DNA from: DASTFP01 sp963816855
GTDB taxonomy: Bacteria > Verrucomicrobiota > Verrucomicrobiia > Chthoniobacterales > Terrimicrobiaceae
DNA length: 64,000 bases
Reading direction: 5' to 3'
NCBI GenBank assembly: GCA_963816855.1
Contig: CAWFMA010000032.1
Location: forward strand, 62,001-126,000
The notes beneath the pieces were generated by a model. The model was given only the letters and a program-made list of their open reading frames with translations, had not been told where the DNA came from and ran no database searches. A program made the position numbers and the translations under genes. Positions within the stretch are counted from its first letter, which is position 1. Each line of letters opens with the position of its first letter. This document shows positions 45,134 through 54,414 of this stretch, piece by piece.

Positions 45134-45623
45134 GGTCTCGCTTGGTTGCTGATCTCCGGTGTCAGGGACTACCCTTCAAAAGGCAGCCCAATGCCGCCGC
45201 GGCCCGGGCCGAAGAGAATTTCAAAATGCCGCAACAACTGTTCACACCGAAAACATTCCTCTTTTTCGGAATCCCGAATTGAGCCGGTCTGTGCGACTTC
45301 GTTCCAAAAACCGCCCGGGAGCGCCGATCATCACGGCGGCAGGCGTGACAAAACTAACATCGCGAGATGCTATTCGCACAACTGATTTTAATTTTTGGGG
45401 GTTTTTCTCCGTTGCTAGCGCGCGAAGCAAATTCCTCTCACGACATCTGTTCAAGGGCAACACATTTCCATAAAAACTTTTGTGGTGCCTGCTATCAGAA
45501 GTTAACGACTGCGCCGGATGCGGCGGAGTCCCCTGAGAGGTGACTGATTGCGCGGCCCCGGCAAGAGGCAGCATTTGCTGAGAAACACTTTCTTGCGTTG
45601 GGCGATCCGGCTATCGAGCGAAC

Positions 45624-45645
45624 CGACTGGTCTCATAACCGGTCG
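45624..45645. promoter_or_regulatory. 22-bp imperfect palindrome upstream of the iol promoter
   Basis: CGACTGGT-CTCATA-ACCGGTCG has 8-base arms with one mismatch, 60 bases before the -35 box. It could be the operator of an inositol-responsive regulator, although none is encoded in the window. Confidence 0.35.
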
Positions 45646-45665
45646 AATCACTTCTCTTTCCAAAT

Positions 45666-45683
45666 ATAGAAAAGAAATTCTAT
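45666..45683. promoter_or_regulatory. AT-rich dyad upstream of the iol promoter
   Basis: ATAGAA-AAGAAA-TTCTAT is a perfect 6-bp inverted repeat in an AT-rich stretch 24 bases before the -35 box. It may be an UP-element-like region or a regulator site. Confidence 0.3.
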
Positions 45684-45706
45684 TTTATGATTTTATAGAC
45701 TTTTTA

Positions 45707-45735
45707 TTGCATTGAGCGGGAAAGCTGTTTATGAT
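45707..45735 (+). promoter_or_regulatory. sigma-70 promoter of the iolC-iolD-iolB-mmsA operon
   Basis: TTGCAT (45707-45712) and TATGAT (45730-45735) are separated by an optimal 17 bases, within AT-rich DNA. Both boxes are good matches. The start would be near 45742, leaving a leader of about 170 bases before GTG 45916 (or about 110 if the GTG at 45850 is used). Confidence 0.55.
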
Positions 45736-45907
45736 TGGTGCCGTTTGGGTTTCCGACAACATGAATTGGTCAGCACATCCAGGCCCTAGGAAACCCGCTC
45801 GCCACGGTTCGCACTTTTGCGAAGTTTGCAGCTTGGGAGAAGAAAGCGCGTGGCTTTGCGCGTTGGACGCGCTAGTTTAGCGGTGCTGGTAATTTTGACT
45901 TTGGAAA

Positions 45908-47849
45908 ATCGTCCCGTGAAGCCGTCCCCCCCGTTTCGAAGCGAGCGTGAATTGGATGTGATTTGCCTTGGGAGGCTGTCGGTGGATCTTTACGCGGAGC
46001 AGATCGGGGCGCGGCTTGAGGATGCCAGGACGTTCGCGAAATCCCTTGGGGGATCCTCGGGCAACATCGCGGCGAACACGGCGCGGCTGGGGCTGAAGTC
46101 GGCGATGCTGACCCGGGTGGGCGAGGATCATATGGGACGTTTTCTGATCGAGACGCTGGCCCGGGAGGGGTGCGATGTGAGCCATGTGGTAAGGGATCCG
46201 CAGCGGCTGACGGCGCTGGTTTTGCTCGGGCTCAAGGATCGGGAAAGCTTCCCGCTGGTCTTCTACCGGGAGAACTGCGCGGACATGGCCCTGGAGGTCA
46301 GCGATTTCGAGGAGGCCTTCATTGCCTCGAGCCGTGCGCTGCTGATCACGGGCACGCATTTTTCCACCGGGCAGGTGGACAAGGCGAGCCGGTTGGCGCT
46401 CGAGTATGCGCGCCGCAACGAGGTGCGCACGATTTTGGACATCGATTACCGGCCGGTGCTCTGGGGGCTGACGGGCAAGGCCGAGGGAGAGGTGCGCTAC
46501 GTTTCCAGCGAAGGGGTGACCAGGCATTTGCAGGGGATCTTGCCCCTCTTCGACCTGGTGGTGGGCACCGAGGAGGAGTTTGAGATTGCCGGAGGAAGCA
46601 AAGTTCTCATTGAGACGCTGCGCGCGGTGCGCGAAGTGACCGCGGCGACCCTGGTGATCAAGCGCGGGGAGTTGGGATGCACGGTAATTGAGGGGGCGAT
46701 TCCTGATTCCCTGGAGAAGGCGCCTACCTTTGGGGGGGTGCAGGTTGAAGTGCTCAACGTGCTGGGAGCCGGGGACGCCTTTCTCTCGGGTTTTCTTAGC
46801 GGATGGCTGCGAGAGGAAAGCTACGAGGTGTGCGCGGCGCGGGCCAACGGCAGCGGGGCCCTGGTGGTGGCCCGCCACGGCTGCGCTCCGGCGATGCCCA
46901 CTCCCGCAGAGTTGGATTACTTTCTCGACCAGGCGAAGCAGGATCCCGAGCGCATGCGCCGCCCGGATCGGGACAGCACCCTGGCCCATTTGCACCGGGT
47001 CACCGTTCCGCGTCCGCGCTGGCCGGAGCTCTACATTTTTGCCTTTGATCATCGCAGCCAGTTTGCAGAATTGGCTCACCGGGCGGGGGCGTCCCGCAGC
47101 CGTATTTCGGTGCTCAAGGAATTGCTGGTCGAGGCCGTGGCCTCGGTGGAGCGCGAGGCGGGCCACTATGCCGGCAAGCTGGGCATTCTGGCCGACCAGA
47201 CTTACGGGCAGGATGCGCTGAACGCGGCCACCGGGCGGGGCTGGTGGATCGGCAGGCCGGTGGAGCTTCCCGGCTCCAATCCGCTGCAGTTTGAACACGG
47301 CCGCTCCATTGGCACCAATTTGATTTCCTGGCCCCAAGAGCACGTGGCCAAGTGCCTGGTTTTTTATCATCCCGACGATGCCGAGGCCCACCGCCTGGAA
47401 CAGGAGGCGCAGGTGCGCGCCCTCTATGAGGCCACGCAGGCCAGCGGTCATGAACTGCTCCTGGAAATCATTCCGCCCAAGGATCGCACCCAGGCCGATA
47501 CCGTCTACCGCTCTCTGAAGCAGTTCTACGACCTGGGCATCAAACCGGAATGGTGGAAGCTGGAGTCGATGACCGCGGCCCAGTGGCGGATGATCGATGA
47601 GCTGATCGCCGAACGCGACCCCTATTGCCGCGGAGTGCTTCTCCTCGGGCTGAGCGCTCCGGTGGAGAGACTCGCCGAGGGCTTCATCCAGGCTTCCCAT
47701 TCCACCACCTGCCGGGGCTTCGCCGTCGGCCGAACCATCTTTGAAAAACCCAGCCTGGCCTGGCTCGCCGGACAAATCGATGATTCCACCCTCATCGCCC
47801 GCGTCCGCCAAACCTTCCAGGACCTCATCTCCCTTTGGCGCAATTCGCG
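45908..47849 (+). repeat. 1.94-kb direct repeat, copy 1 (iolC)
   Basis: This stretch and 52473-54414 are about 99% identical by eye, with about 20 substitutions and no indels, offset 6565 bases. The repeat starts 8 bases before the GTG start of iolC and ends a few codons before its stop, so promoter and ribosome site are not included. The two copies are direct repeats flanking iolD-iolB-mmsA. Confidence 0.93.
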
Positions 47850-47904
47850 CAATCCAACCAATCCATCGATCAACCCATCAATCCTTGAGGAATGCCCAGT
47901 ATGA
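45916..47904 (+). CDS. iolC: 5-dehydro-2-deoxygluconokinase fused to a DUF2090 aldolase domain, copy 1
   Basis: This encodes 662 aa from GTG 45916, the same start as in copy 2; an upstream GTG at 45850 with GGGAGA before it is an alternative. Residues 1-335 are a PfkB kinase: DVICLGRLSVDLYAEQIG, GGSSGNIAANTARLGLKSAM, and LGAGDAFLSGFLSGWL with the catalytic Asp. Residues 345-640 are DUF2090, found fused to IolC and thought to act as the 2-deoxy-5-keto-gluconate 6-phosphate aldolase (IolJ role). The pair would phosphorylate the ring-opened inositol intermediate and split it to DHAP and malonate semialdehyde. The stop overlaps the iolD start (ATGA). Confidence 0.93.
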   Translation: MKPSPPFRSERELDVICLGRLSVDLYAEQIGARLEDARTFAKSLGGSSGNIAANTARLGLKSAMLTRVGEDHMGRFLIETLAREGCDVSHVVRDPQRLTALVLLGLKDRESFPLVFYRENCADMALEVSDFEEAFIASSRALLITGTHFSTGQVDKASRLALEYARRNEVRTILDIDYRPVLWGLTGKAEGEVRYVSSEGVTRHLQGILPLFDLVVGTEEEFEIAGGSKVLIETLRAVREVTAATLVIKRGELGCTVIEGAIPDSLEKAPTFGGVQVEVLNVLGAGDAFLSGFLSGWLREESYEVCAARANGSGALVVARHGCAPAMPTPAELDYFLDQAKQDPERMRRPDRDSTLAHLHRVTVPRPRWPELYIFAFDHRSQFAELAHRAGASRSRISVLKELLVEAVASVEREAGHYAGKLGILADQTYGQDALNAATGRGWWIGRPVELPGSNPLQFEHGRSIGTNLISWPQEHVAKCLVFYHPDDAEAHRLEQEAQVRALYEATQASGHELLLEIIPPKDRTQADTVYRSLKQFYDLGIKPEWWKLESMTAAQWRMIDELIAERDPYCRGVLLLGLSAPVERLAEGFIQASHSTTCRGFAVGRTIFEKPSLAWLAGQIDDSTLIARVRQTFQDLISLWRNSRNPTNPSINPSILEECPV

Positions 47905-49817
47905 ATGAGACAATCACCCTTACAGAGAACCCGACCAGCGGTAAGCGCGGCACTGTGCGGCTGACGGCGGCGCAAGCCCTGGTGCGTTACCTTGCCGGTT
48001 TGCGCACGCGGCTCGAAGGCCCTCAGGGGGATGAAATCGTTCCTCTCTTCGGCGGCGTCTTTGCGATCTTCGGTCACGGCAACGTTGCCGGAATTGGCGA
48101 AGCCCTCTATCAATACAAGGACCGGCTGCCCACCTATCGGGCGCACAACGAACAAGCCATGGCGCATGCCGCGATCGCTTACGCCAAGGCGCACTTTCGG
48201 AGGCGCCTGATGGCCTGCACGACTTCCATTGGGCCGGGAGCGACGAACCTGATCACCGCCGGCGCCCTCGCCCACGTGAACCGGTTGCCGGTCCTTTTTC
48301 TTCCCGGGGATATTTTCGTTTCCCGGGACCCTGATCCGGTCCTTCAGCAGGTCGAGAGTTCCAACGACGGCACGGTTTCCGCCAACGACTGTTTTCGGCC
48401 CGTTTCGCGCTATTTCGATCGGATCGTTCATCCCTCGCAATTGGTGACATCGCTTCCCCGGGCGATTCTCACTTTGACCGACCCCGCGCTCTGCGGACCC
48501 GTGACGCTCGCGCTGCCCCAGGACGTGCAGGCAGAGGCCTTCGATTACCCGGTCGATTTCTTTGAAACTCCAATCGTCGAATTTCGAACGGTGGTTCCAA
48601 ACGACGGGGAACTAGCCGGCGCGGTACGGGCGGTGATGGCTTCCAAGCGGCCGGTGATCATTGCGGGCGGCGGAGTGCTCTACGGCAACGCCACCGGGGC
48701 TCTGCGCGACTTCGCCGAACGGCATGGCGTGCCGGTAGGCGAAACTCAGGCCGGCAAGAGCTCACTCCCTTGGGACCATCCTTTGCAGCTCGGCTCTGTC
48801 GGGGTGACCGGCTCGCCCGCCGCAAACGCTCTGGCCAGCGAAGCCGACCTGATCCTGGCTGTCGGCACCCGCTTGCAAGATTTCACCACCGGATCAAATT
48901 CCCTTTTCACCAAGGCCCGGCTCGTTTCTCTCAACGCCAACGCGCTGGACGCCAGCAAAGCGCGCGGCGTGCCGCTCCAGGCCGACGCGCGCCTTGGCCT
49001 TGAAGCCCTCTCCAAGGCCTTGCCGCATTGGCAGGCGGAGGCGGCGTGGACGCAGCGCGCCAAGAACGAAGCCAACTCGTGGCGTTCCAAAATCGAGGCG
49101 ATAACGAATCGCCGGGACCTCGCCGATGGTGAACTTCCCTACGAAGGGGAAGTCATCGGCGCCGTCCAGCGCTCGAGTCCGGATTCAACCATCAACGACA
49201 TCGTCGTCTGCGCCGCCGGAACGCTTCCCGCCGAGCTTCATAAGCTCTGGAGAACGCAAACCCCCGGCGGTTACCACATGGAATACGGTTACTCCTGCAT
49301 GGGGTATGAAGTGGCCGGAGGCTTGGGAGTTAAGATGGCCCGCCCGGATCGCGAGGTCATCGTGATGGTTGGCGATGGCAGCTACCTGATGCTCAACAAC
49401 GAAATTGCCACCTCGGTGATGCTGGACAAGAAGCTCATCATCGTTCTGCTCGACAATCGCGGCTACGGCTGCATCAACCGCCTGCAGCAGAACTGCGGAG
49501 GAGCCCCCTTCAACAACATGCTCGCGGACAGTCTGCAATTTGGCGAGGGCGCGCCGAATATCGACTTCGCAGCCAATGCCTCGTCGCTTGGCGCACTTTC
49601 GGAGAAAGTGGCAAACCTCGCCGAACTGGAAGGCGCTCTCGAACGCGCGCGCGCGGCGAAGCGCACCTACCTTGTCTGCATCGACACGGACGACACGCGG
49701 ACGACAAAGGAAGGCGGTTGGTGGTGGGAGGTAGCCGTTCCGGAGGAATCGCCCCGGGAATCGGTGCGCAAGGCGCGCGCCGCTTACGTGCAAGGAAAAG
49801 AAAACCAGAAGCGCTGA
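47901..49817 (+). CDS. iolD: 3D-(3,5/4)-trihydroxycyclohexane-1,2-dione hydrolase
   Basis: This encodes 638 aa from ATG 47901; GAGG lies 10 bases upstream and the ATG overlaps the iolC stop. It is a ThDP enzyme that opens the inositol ring after IolE. The PYR domain has HNEQAMAHAAIAYAKAHFRRR and TSIGPGATNLITAGA, the central FAD-like domain follows, and the C-terminal PP domain has the GDGSYLMLNNEIATSVML motif that binds ThDP and Mg. Only the N-terminal ATG at 47892 would give a longer form (3 residues more). It is bracketed by the two iolC copies. Confidence 0.96.
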   Translation: MNETITLTENPTSGKRGTVRLTAAQALVRYLAGLRTRLEGPQGDEIVPLFGGVFAIFGHGNVAGIGEALYQYKDRLPTYRAHNEQAMAHAAIAYAKAHFRRRLMACTTSIGPGATNLITAGALAHVNRLPVLFLPGDIFVSRDPDPVLQQVESSNDGTVSANDCFRPVSRYFDRIVHPSQLVTSLPRAILTLTDPALCGPVTLALPQDVQAEAFDYPVDFFETPIVEFRTVVPNDGELAGAVRAVMASKRPVIIAGGGVLYGNATGALRDFAERHGVPVGETQAGKSSLPWDHPLQLGSVGVTGSPAANALASEADLILAVGTRLQDFTTGSNSLFTKARLVSLNANALDASKARGVPLQADARLGLEALSKALPHWQAEAAWTQRAKNEANSWRSKIEAITNRRDLADGELPYEGEVIGAVQRSSPDSTINDIVVCAAGTLPAELHKLWRTQTPGGYHMEYGYSCMGYEVAGGLGVKMARPDREVIVMVGDGSYLMLNNEIATSVMLDKKLIIVLLDNRGYGCINRLQQNCGGAPFNNMLADSLQFGEGAPNIDFAANASSLGALSEKVANLAELEGALERARAAKRTYLVCIDTDDTRTTKEGGWWWEVAVPEESPRESVRKARAAYVQGKENQKR

Positions 49818-49824
49818 GCAATCC

Positions 49825-50623
49825 ATGAAGCTGCTTATCAAGCCCAAAAAGGACTCCCAGGAGATCGTTTCGGTAACGCCCAGGTCGGCAGGATGGCGCT
49901 ATATCAGCTTTTCTGCCCACAAACTCTCCCCCGGCGAAACGGTGAGCTTTTCGGATACGTCCAACGAGCTTTGTGTGGTCGTCTTGAGCGGGATCGTAAC
50001 CGCCAGTTCGGAAGGCTACGATTGGAAGGAAATCGGCGGCCGGATGAGCGTTTTCGAAGACGCTGCTCCCTACGCTGTCTACCTCCCGCCAGGCGCCAAG
50101 GTTACCGTAACTTCCAAAACGGAGTCGGAACTCGGTGTGGCCGGAGGCCCGGCAGACGGGTCAGCTGCCTGTCAGGCTTATCGAACCGACGGCGATGCGC
50201 CGCAGCGCTCGCGGCACCGGTTCCAATACGAGATATGTCTGCGATATTCTGCCGCAGGACCAGCCCGCTGAGTCCGTTCTGGTGGTCGAAGTCCGGACGC
50301 CGAGCGGACATTCGTCGAGCTACCCGCCTCATAAACACGATATCGACAATATCCCTAAAGAAAGCCAGCTCGAGGAGACATACTATCATCGTATTAATCC
50401 TGCACAAGGATTTGTGTTTCAACGAGTATATAGCGATTCGCGCGATTTGGACGAGTCGATGGCCGTCGAGGACCGGGATGTCGTCCTAGTGCCTCGCGGC
50501 TATCACCCCGTCGTCGTTCCGCATGGCTACGAATCGTATTACTTCAACGTCATGGCAGGCCCGAAACGTGTGTGGCACTTCCACAATGATCCAGCGCACG
50601 AATGGATTTTCAGCGCCGTCTGA
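49825..50623 (+). pseudogene. iolB: 5-deoxy-glucuronate isomerase, interrupted by one frameshift
   Basis: The start ATG 49825 gives the N-terminal cupin half (SAGWRYISFSAHKLSPGETVS, VFEDAAPYAVYLPPGAKV). The C-terminal half continues one frame over from about 50155 (GQLPVRLIEPTAM, SYPPHKHDIDNIPKE, EETYYHRINPAQGFVFQRVY, VLVPRGYHPVVVPHGYESYY). An extra G in the run at 50158-50160 accounts for the shift. The joined 265-aa protein would be normal and carries all metal-binding His residues (HKH, HP). IolB isomerises 5-deoxyglucuronate, the product of IolD. Either this is a real defect or a base-calling error in a G-run. Confidence 0.88.
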
Positions 50624-50651
50624 ACCTTTAAAACCCCGATCGAAAATTCCC

Positions 50652-52256
50652 ATGTCCACAAAAACTTTAGAAGCAAAAAAAGCTCCGACGGCGGGCTCCC
50701 CACCCGCTCGCATCGAGCACTTTATTGGCGGCCAGCACGTTCACGGTGGAGGCCGAACAAGCGATGTCTTCAATCCAGCCACTGGCGAAGTGGCCGCCCA
50801 AGTCGCCTTGGCTTCCCCCGCGGAGGTCGACGCCGCGGTCTCCGCGGCACGCGCGGCTTTCCCCGCGTGGTCGAAACTTTCGGCGCTTCGACGCTCGCGA
50901 TTTCTTTTTCGATTCAAGGCATTGCTGGAAAAGCATCACGATGAACTGGCCGCGCTCATCACTCGGGAACACGGCAAAATTTTCTCCGACGCGCAGGGAG
51001 AAGTGGTTCGCGGAATGGAAGTCGTCGAGTTTGCCTGCGGCGTCCCGCACCTGCTTAAAGGCCAGCATAGTGACGAGATTGGCGGAGGGATCGACAATTG
51101 GAGCATGCGCCAGCCGCTTGGCGTAGTGGCGGGAATTACTCCATTCAATTTTCCTGCCATGGTCCCAATGTGGATGTTTCCGGTGGCGCTTGCGTGCGGG
51201 AACACTTTCGTGTTAAAGCCGTCCGAACGCGACCCCTCTCCTTCCCTCCGGCTCGCGGAACTGCTCAAGGAGGCGGGCTTGCCGGATGGCGTCTTCAACG
51301 TCGTGCAGGGCGACAAGGTGGCGGTCGATGCGCTCATCGAGCATCCGCACGTGGAGGCGCTTTCCTTTGTCGGCTCGACGCCGATCGCCGAGTACATCCA
51401 CCGCGAGACGATCAAGCGCGGAAAGCGGGTGCAGGCCTTGGGCGGGGCAAAGAATCATCTCGTCGTGATGCCGGACTGTGATCTCGACCACGCGGCTGAT
51501 GCCCTTCTCGGAGCGGCCTACGGCTCGGCGGGGGAGCGCTGCATGGCCATCTCGGTCGCCGTCGCCGTCGGCAAAACCGGCGACAAACTCGTGGAAAAAC
51601 TTAAGTCGCGCGTGCAGTCTCTGAAGATTCGGGAAGGGATGGACCCCGAGGCCGAGATGGGTCCCGTGGTGACGGCGGTTCACAAGGCGAAAATCGAGAG
51701 CTACATCGAAGATGGCGCGAAGGCCGGTGCCAAATTGGTCGTTGACGGCCGCGGGTTCAAGGCGGCAGGGCACGAGAAGGGCTTTTTCCTCGCCGGCACA
51801 CTGTTCGATCACGTCACTCCGGACATGCGCATCTACAAAGAGGAGATCTTTGGCCCGGTGTTGTGCGTCGTGCGGGTGCCAAACCTCGATAGTGCGATCG
51901 AACTGATCAACAAGCATGAATTCGGCAACGGCGTCTCCTGTTACACTCGCAACGGCGGCACCGCCCGCGAATTCGCGAGACGCGTCCAAATCGGAATGGT
52001 TGGAATCAACGTTCCGATTCCGGTGCCGATGGCCTGGCATTCTTTCGGTGGCTGGAAGCGTTCGATCTTTTCCGACCATCATATTTACGGCGAGGAAGGG
52101 ATTCGCTTCTACACGCGCTACAAGAGCATCATGCAGCGTTGGCCCGCGGGCGAGCCGGCCAGGATCGAGCTCTCCTACACTTCGGGCACCGAAGGCGACA
52201 CCTCCACCGAGGGCGAAAAGTCCCCGGGCGCGCAGTTCGTCATGCCCACGAATTGA
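50652..52256 (+). CDS. mmsA: (methyl)malonate-semialdehyde dehydrogenase (CoA-acylating)
   Basis: This encodes 534 aa from ATG 50652. An NAD-dependent ALDH fold with GVVAGITPFNFPAMVPMWMF, FVLKPSERDPSPSLRLAEL and the nucleophile Cys in GSAGERCMAISVAV, the form that identifies MmsA/IolA rather than ordinary ALDH. It turns malonate semialdehyde from the aldolase step into acetyl-CoA. It follows iolB by 28 bases. The C-terminal tail (GTEGDTSTEGEKSPGAQ) is a low-complexity addition not seen in most members. IolA is the older name. Confidence 0.96.
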   Translation: MSTKTLEAKKAPTAGSPPARIEHFIGGQHVHGGGRTSDVFNPATGEVAAQVALASPAEVDAAVSAARAAFPAWSKLSALRRSRFLFRFKALLEKHHDELAALITREHGKIFSDAQGEVVRGMEVVEFACGVPHLLKGQHSDEIGGGIDNWSMRQPLGVVAGITPFNFPAMVPMWMFPVALACGNTFVLKPSERDPSPSLRLAELLKEAGLPDGVFNVVQGDKVAVDALIEHPHVEALSFVGSTPIAEYIHRETIKRGKRVQALGGAKNHLVVMPDCDLDHAADALLGAAYGSAGERCMAISVAVAVGKTGDKLVEKLKSRVQSLKIREGMDPEAEMGPVVTAVHKAKIESYIEDGAKAGAKLVVDGRGFKAAGHEKGFFLAGTLFDHVTPDMRIYKEEIFGPVLCVVRVPNLDSAIELINKHEFGNGVSCYTRNGGTAREFARRVQIGMVGINVPIPVPMAWHSFGGWKRSIFSDHHIYGEEGIRFYTRYKSIMQRWPAGEPARIELSYTSGTEGDTSTEGEKSPGAQFVMPTN

Positions 52257-52329
52257 GCGTGGGGAGCGAATTGGCACGGACATCGTTTCGCCGACGCCTC
52301 TTCCAGTCACTGCCGTTGCCGGACGGCCA

Positions 52330-52351
52330 AATGGCCGCCACGTTGGCCATT
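52330..52351 (+). terminator. hairpin after mmsA
   Basis: AATGGCC (52330-52336) and GGCCATT (52345-52351) form a 7-bp stem with an 8-base loop in the 224-base gap between mmsA and iolC copy 2. No T-tract follows, so termination is unproven. The remainder of this gap has no gene or obvious promoter for copy 2. Confidence 0.35.
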
Positions 52352-52472
52352 AGCCGAGTGCGTCGGGAGCTCATCTCGCACTCGCGCCAAGACAACTGTT
52401 TATAAAGCGGCGGGAACTCGTCGCTTGCCTACCAATCTCTGAACGGTCATAATTTTGCAATTCCCTCCGAGC

Positions 52473-54414
52473 ATCGTCCCGTGAAGCCGTCCCCCCCGTT
52501 TCGAAGCGAGCGTGAATTGGATGTGATTTGCCTTGGGAGGCTGTCGGTGGATCTTTACGCGGAGCAGATCGGGGCGCGGCTTGAGGATGCCAGGACGTTC
52601 GCGAAATCCCTTGGGGGATCCTCGGGCAACATCGCGGCGAACACGGCGCGGCTGGGGCTGAAGTCGGCGATGCTCACCCGGGTGGGCGAGGATCATATGG
52701 GACGATTTCTGACCGAGACGCTGGCCCGGGAGGGGTGCGATGTGAGCCATGTGGTAAGGGATCCGCAGCGGCTGACGGCGCTGGTTTTGCTCGGGCTCAA
52801 GGATCGGGAAAGCTTCCCGCTGGTCTTCTACCGGGAGAACTGCGCGGACATGGCCCTGGAGGTCAGCGATTTCGAGGAGGCCTTCGTCGCCTCGAGCCGG
52901 GCGCTGCTGATCACGGGCACGCATTTTTCCACCGGGCAGGTGGACAAGGCGAGCCGGTTGGCGCTCGAGTATGCGCGCCGCAACGAGGTGCGCACGATTT
53001 TGGACATCGATTACCGGCCGGTGCTCTGGGGGCTGACGGGCAAGGCCGAGGGAGAGGTGCGCTACGTTTCCAGCGAAGGGGTGACCAGGCATTTGCAGGG
53101 GATCTTGCCCCTCTTCGACCTGGTGGTGGGCACCGAGGAGGAGTTTGAGATTGCCGGAGGAAGCAAAGTTCTCATTGAGACGCTGCGCGCGGTGCGCGAA
53201 GTGACCGCCGCGACCCTGGTGATCAAGCGCGGGGAGTTGGGATGCACGGTGATTGAGGGGGCGATTCCTGATTCCCTGGAGAAGGCGCCTACCTTTGGGG
53301 GGGTGCAGGTTGAAGTGCTCAACGTGCTGGGAGCCGGGGACGCCTTTCTCTCGGGTTTTCTTAGCGGATGGCTGCGAGAGGAAAGCTACGAGGTGTGCGC
53401 GGCGCGGGCCAACGGCAGCGGGGCCCTGGTGGTGGCCCGCCACGGCTGCGCTCCGGCGATGCCCACTCCCGCAGAGTTGGATTACTTTCTCGACCAGGCG
53501 AAGCAGGATCCCGAGCGCATGCGCCGCCCGGATCGGGACAGCACCCTGGCCCATTTGCACCGGGTCACCGTTCCGCGTCCGCGCTGGCCGGAGCTCTACA
53601 TTTTTGCCTTTGATCATCGCAGCCAGTTTGCAGAATTGGCTCACCGGGCGGGGGCGTCCCGCAGCCGTATTTCGGTGCTCAAGGAATTGCTGGTCGAGGC
53701 CGTGGCCTCGGTGGAGCGCGAGGCGGACCACTATGCCGGCAAGCTGGGCATTCTGGCCGACCAGACTTACGGGCAGGATGCGCTGAACGCGGCCACCGGG
53801 CGGGGCTGGTGGATCGGCAGGCCGGTGGAGCTTCCCGGCTCCAATCCGCTGCAGTTTGAACACGGCCGCTCCATTGGCACCAATTTGATTTCCTGGCCCC
53901 AAGAGCACGTGGCCAAGTGCCTGGTTTTTTATCATCCCGACGATGCCGAGGCGCACCGCCTGGAACAGGAGGCGCAGGTGCGCGCCCTCTATGAGGCCAC
54001 GCACGCCAGCGGGCATGAACTGCTCCTGGAAATCATTCCGCCCAAGGATCGCACCCAGGCCGATACCGTCTACCGCTCTCTGAAGCAGTTCTACGACCTG
54101 GGCATCAAACCGGAATGGTGGAAGCTGGAGTCGATGACCGCGGCCCAGTGGCGGATGACCGATGAGCTGATCGCCGAACGCGACCCTTACTGCCGCGGAG
54201 TGCTTCTCCTCGGGCTGAGCGCTCCGGTGGAGAGACTCGCCGAGGGCTTTATCCAGGCTTCCCATTCCGCCACCTGCCGGGGCTTCGCCGTCGGCCGAAC
54301 TATCTTTGAAAAACCCAGCCTGGCCTGGCTCGCCGGACAAATCGATGATTCCACCCTCATCGCCCGCGTCCGCCAAACCTTCCAGGACCTCATCTCCCTT
54401 TGGCGCAATTCGCG
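52473..54414 (+). repeat. 1.94-kb direct repeat, copy 2 (iolC)
   Basis: Second copy of the direct repeat at 45908-47849, with the same orientation and end points. Downstream of base 54414 the sequence departs at once from copy 1. Differences are spread through the length, many at third positions, and some change the protein (e.g. Ile-Glu to Thr-Glu near residue 80, Gly to Asp near 415, Gln to His near 508). Confidence 0.93.

Larger units (their letters stand above)
45134..45915. other. regulatory gap between tkt and the iol operon
   Basis: About 780 bases between two divergent units. No gene is convincing: open frames here are short and lack family features. The right part holds an AT-rich island with a good promoter and two dyads ahead of iolC; the left part should hold the tkt promoter, which I could not fix. 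Confidence 0.6.

Noticed and set aside
45817..45915. N-terminal extension of iolC copy 1 from TTG 45817
   Set aside because: Copy 2 lacks this sequence and starts at the equivalent GTG; the extension has no family support. The GTG at 45850 remains possible.
45877..47811. 644-aa open frame antisense to iolC copy 1, with a matching 672-aa one at 52400-54418
   Set aside because: They run exactly opposite a well-supported kinase-aldolase gene in a GC-rich sequence; no domain, signal or operon context. Both copies show it only because the repeat is nearly identical.
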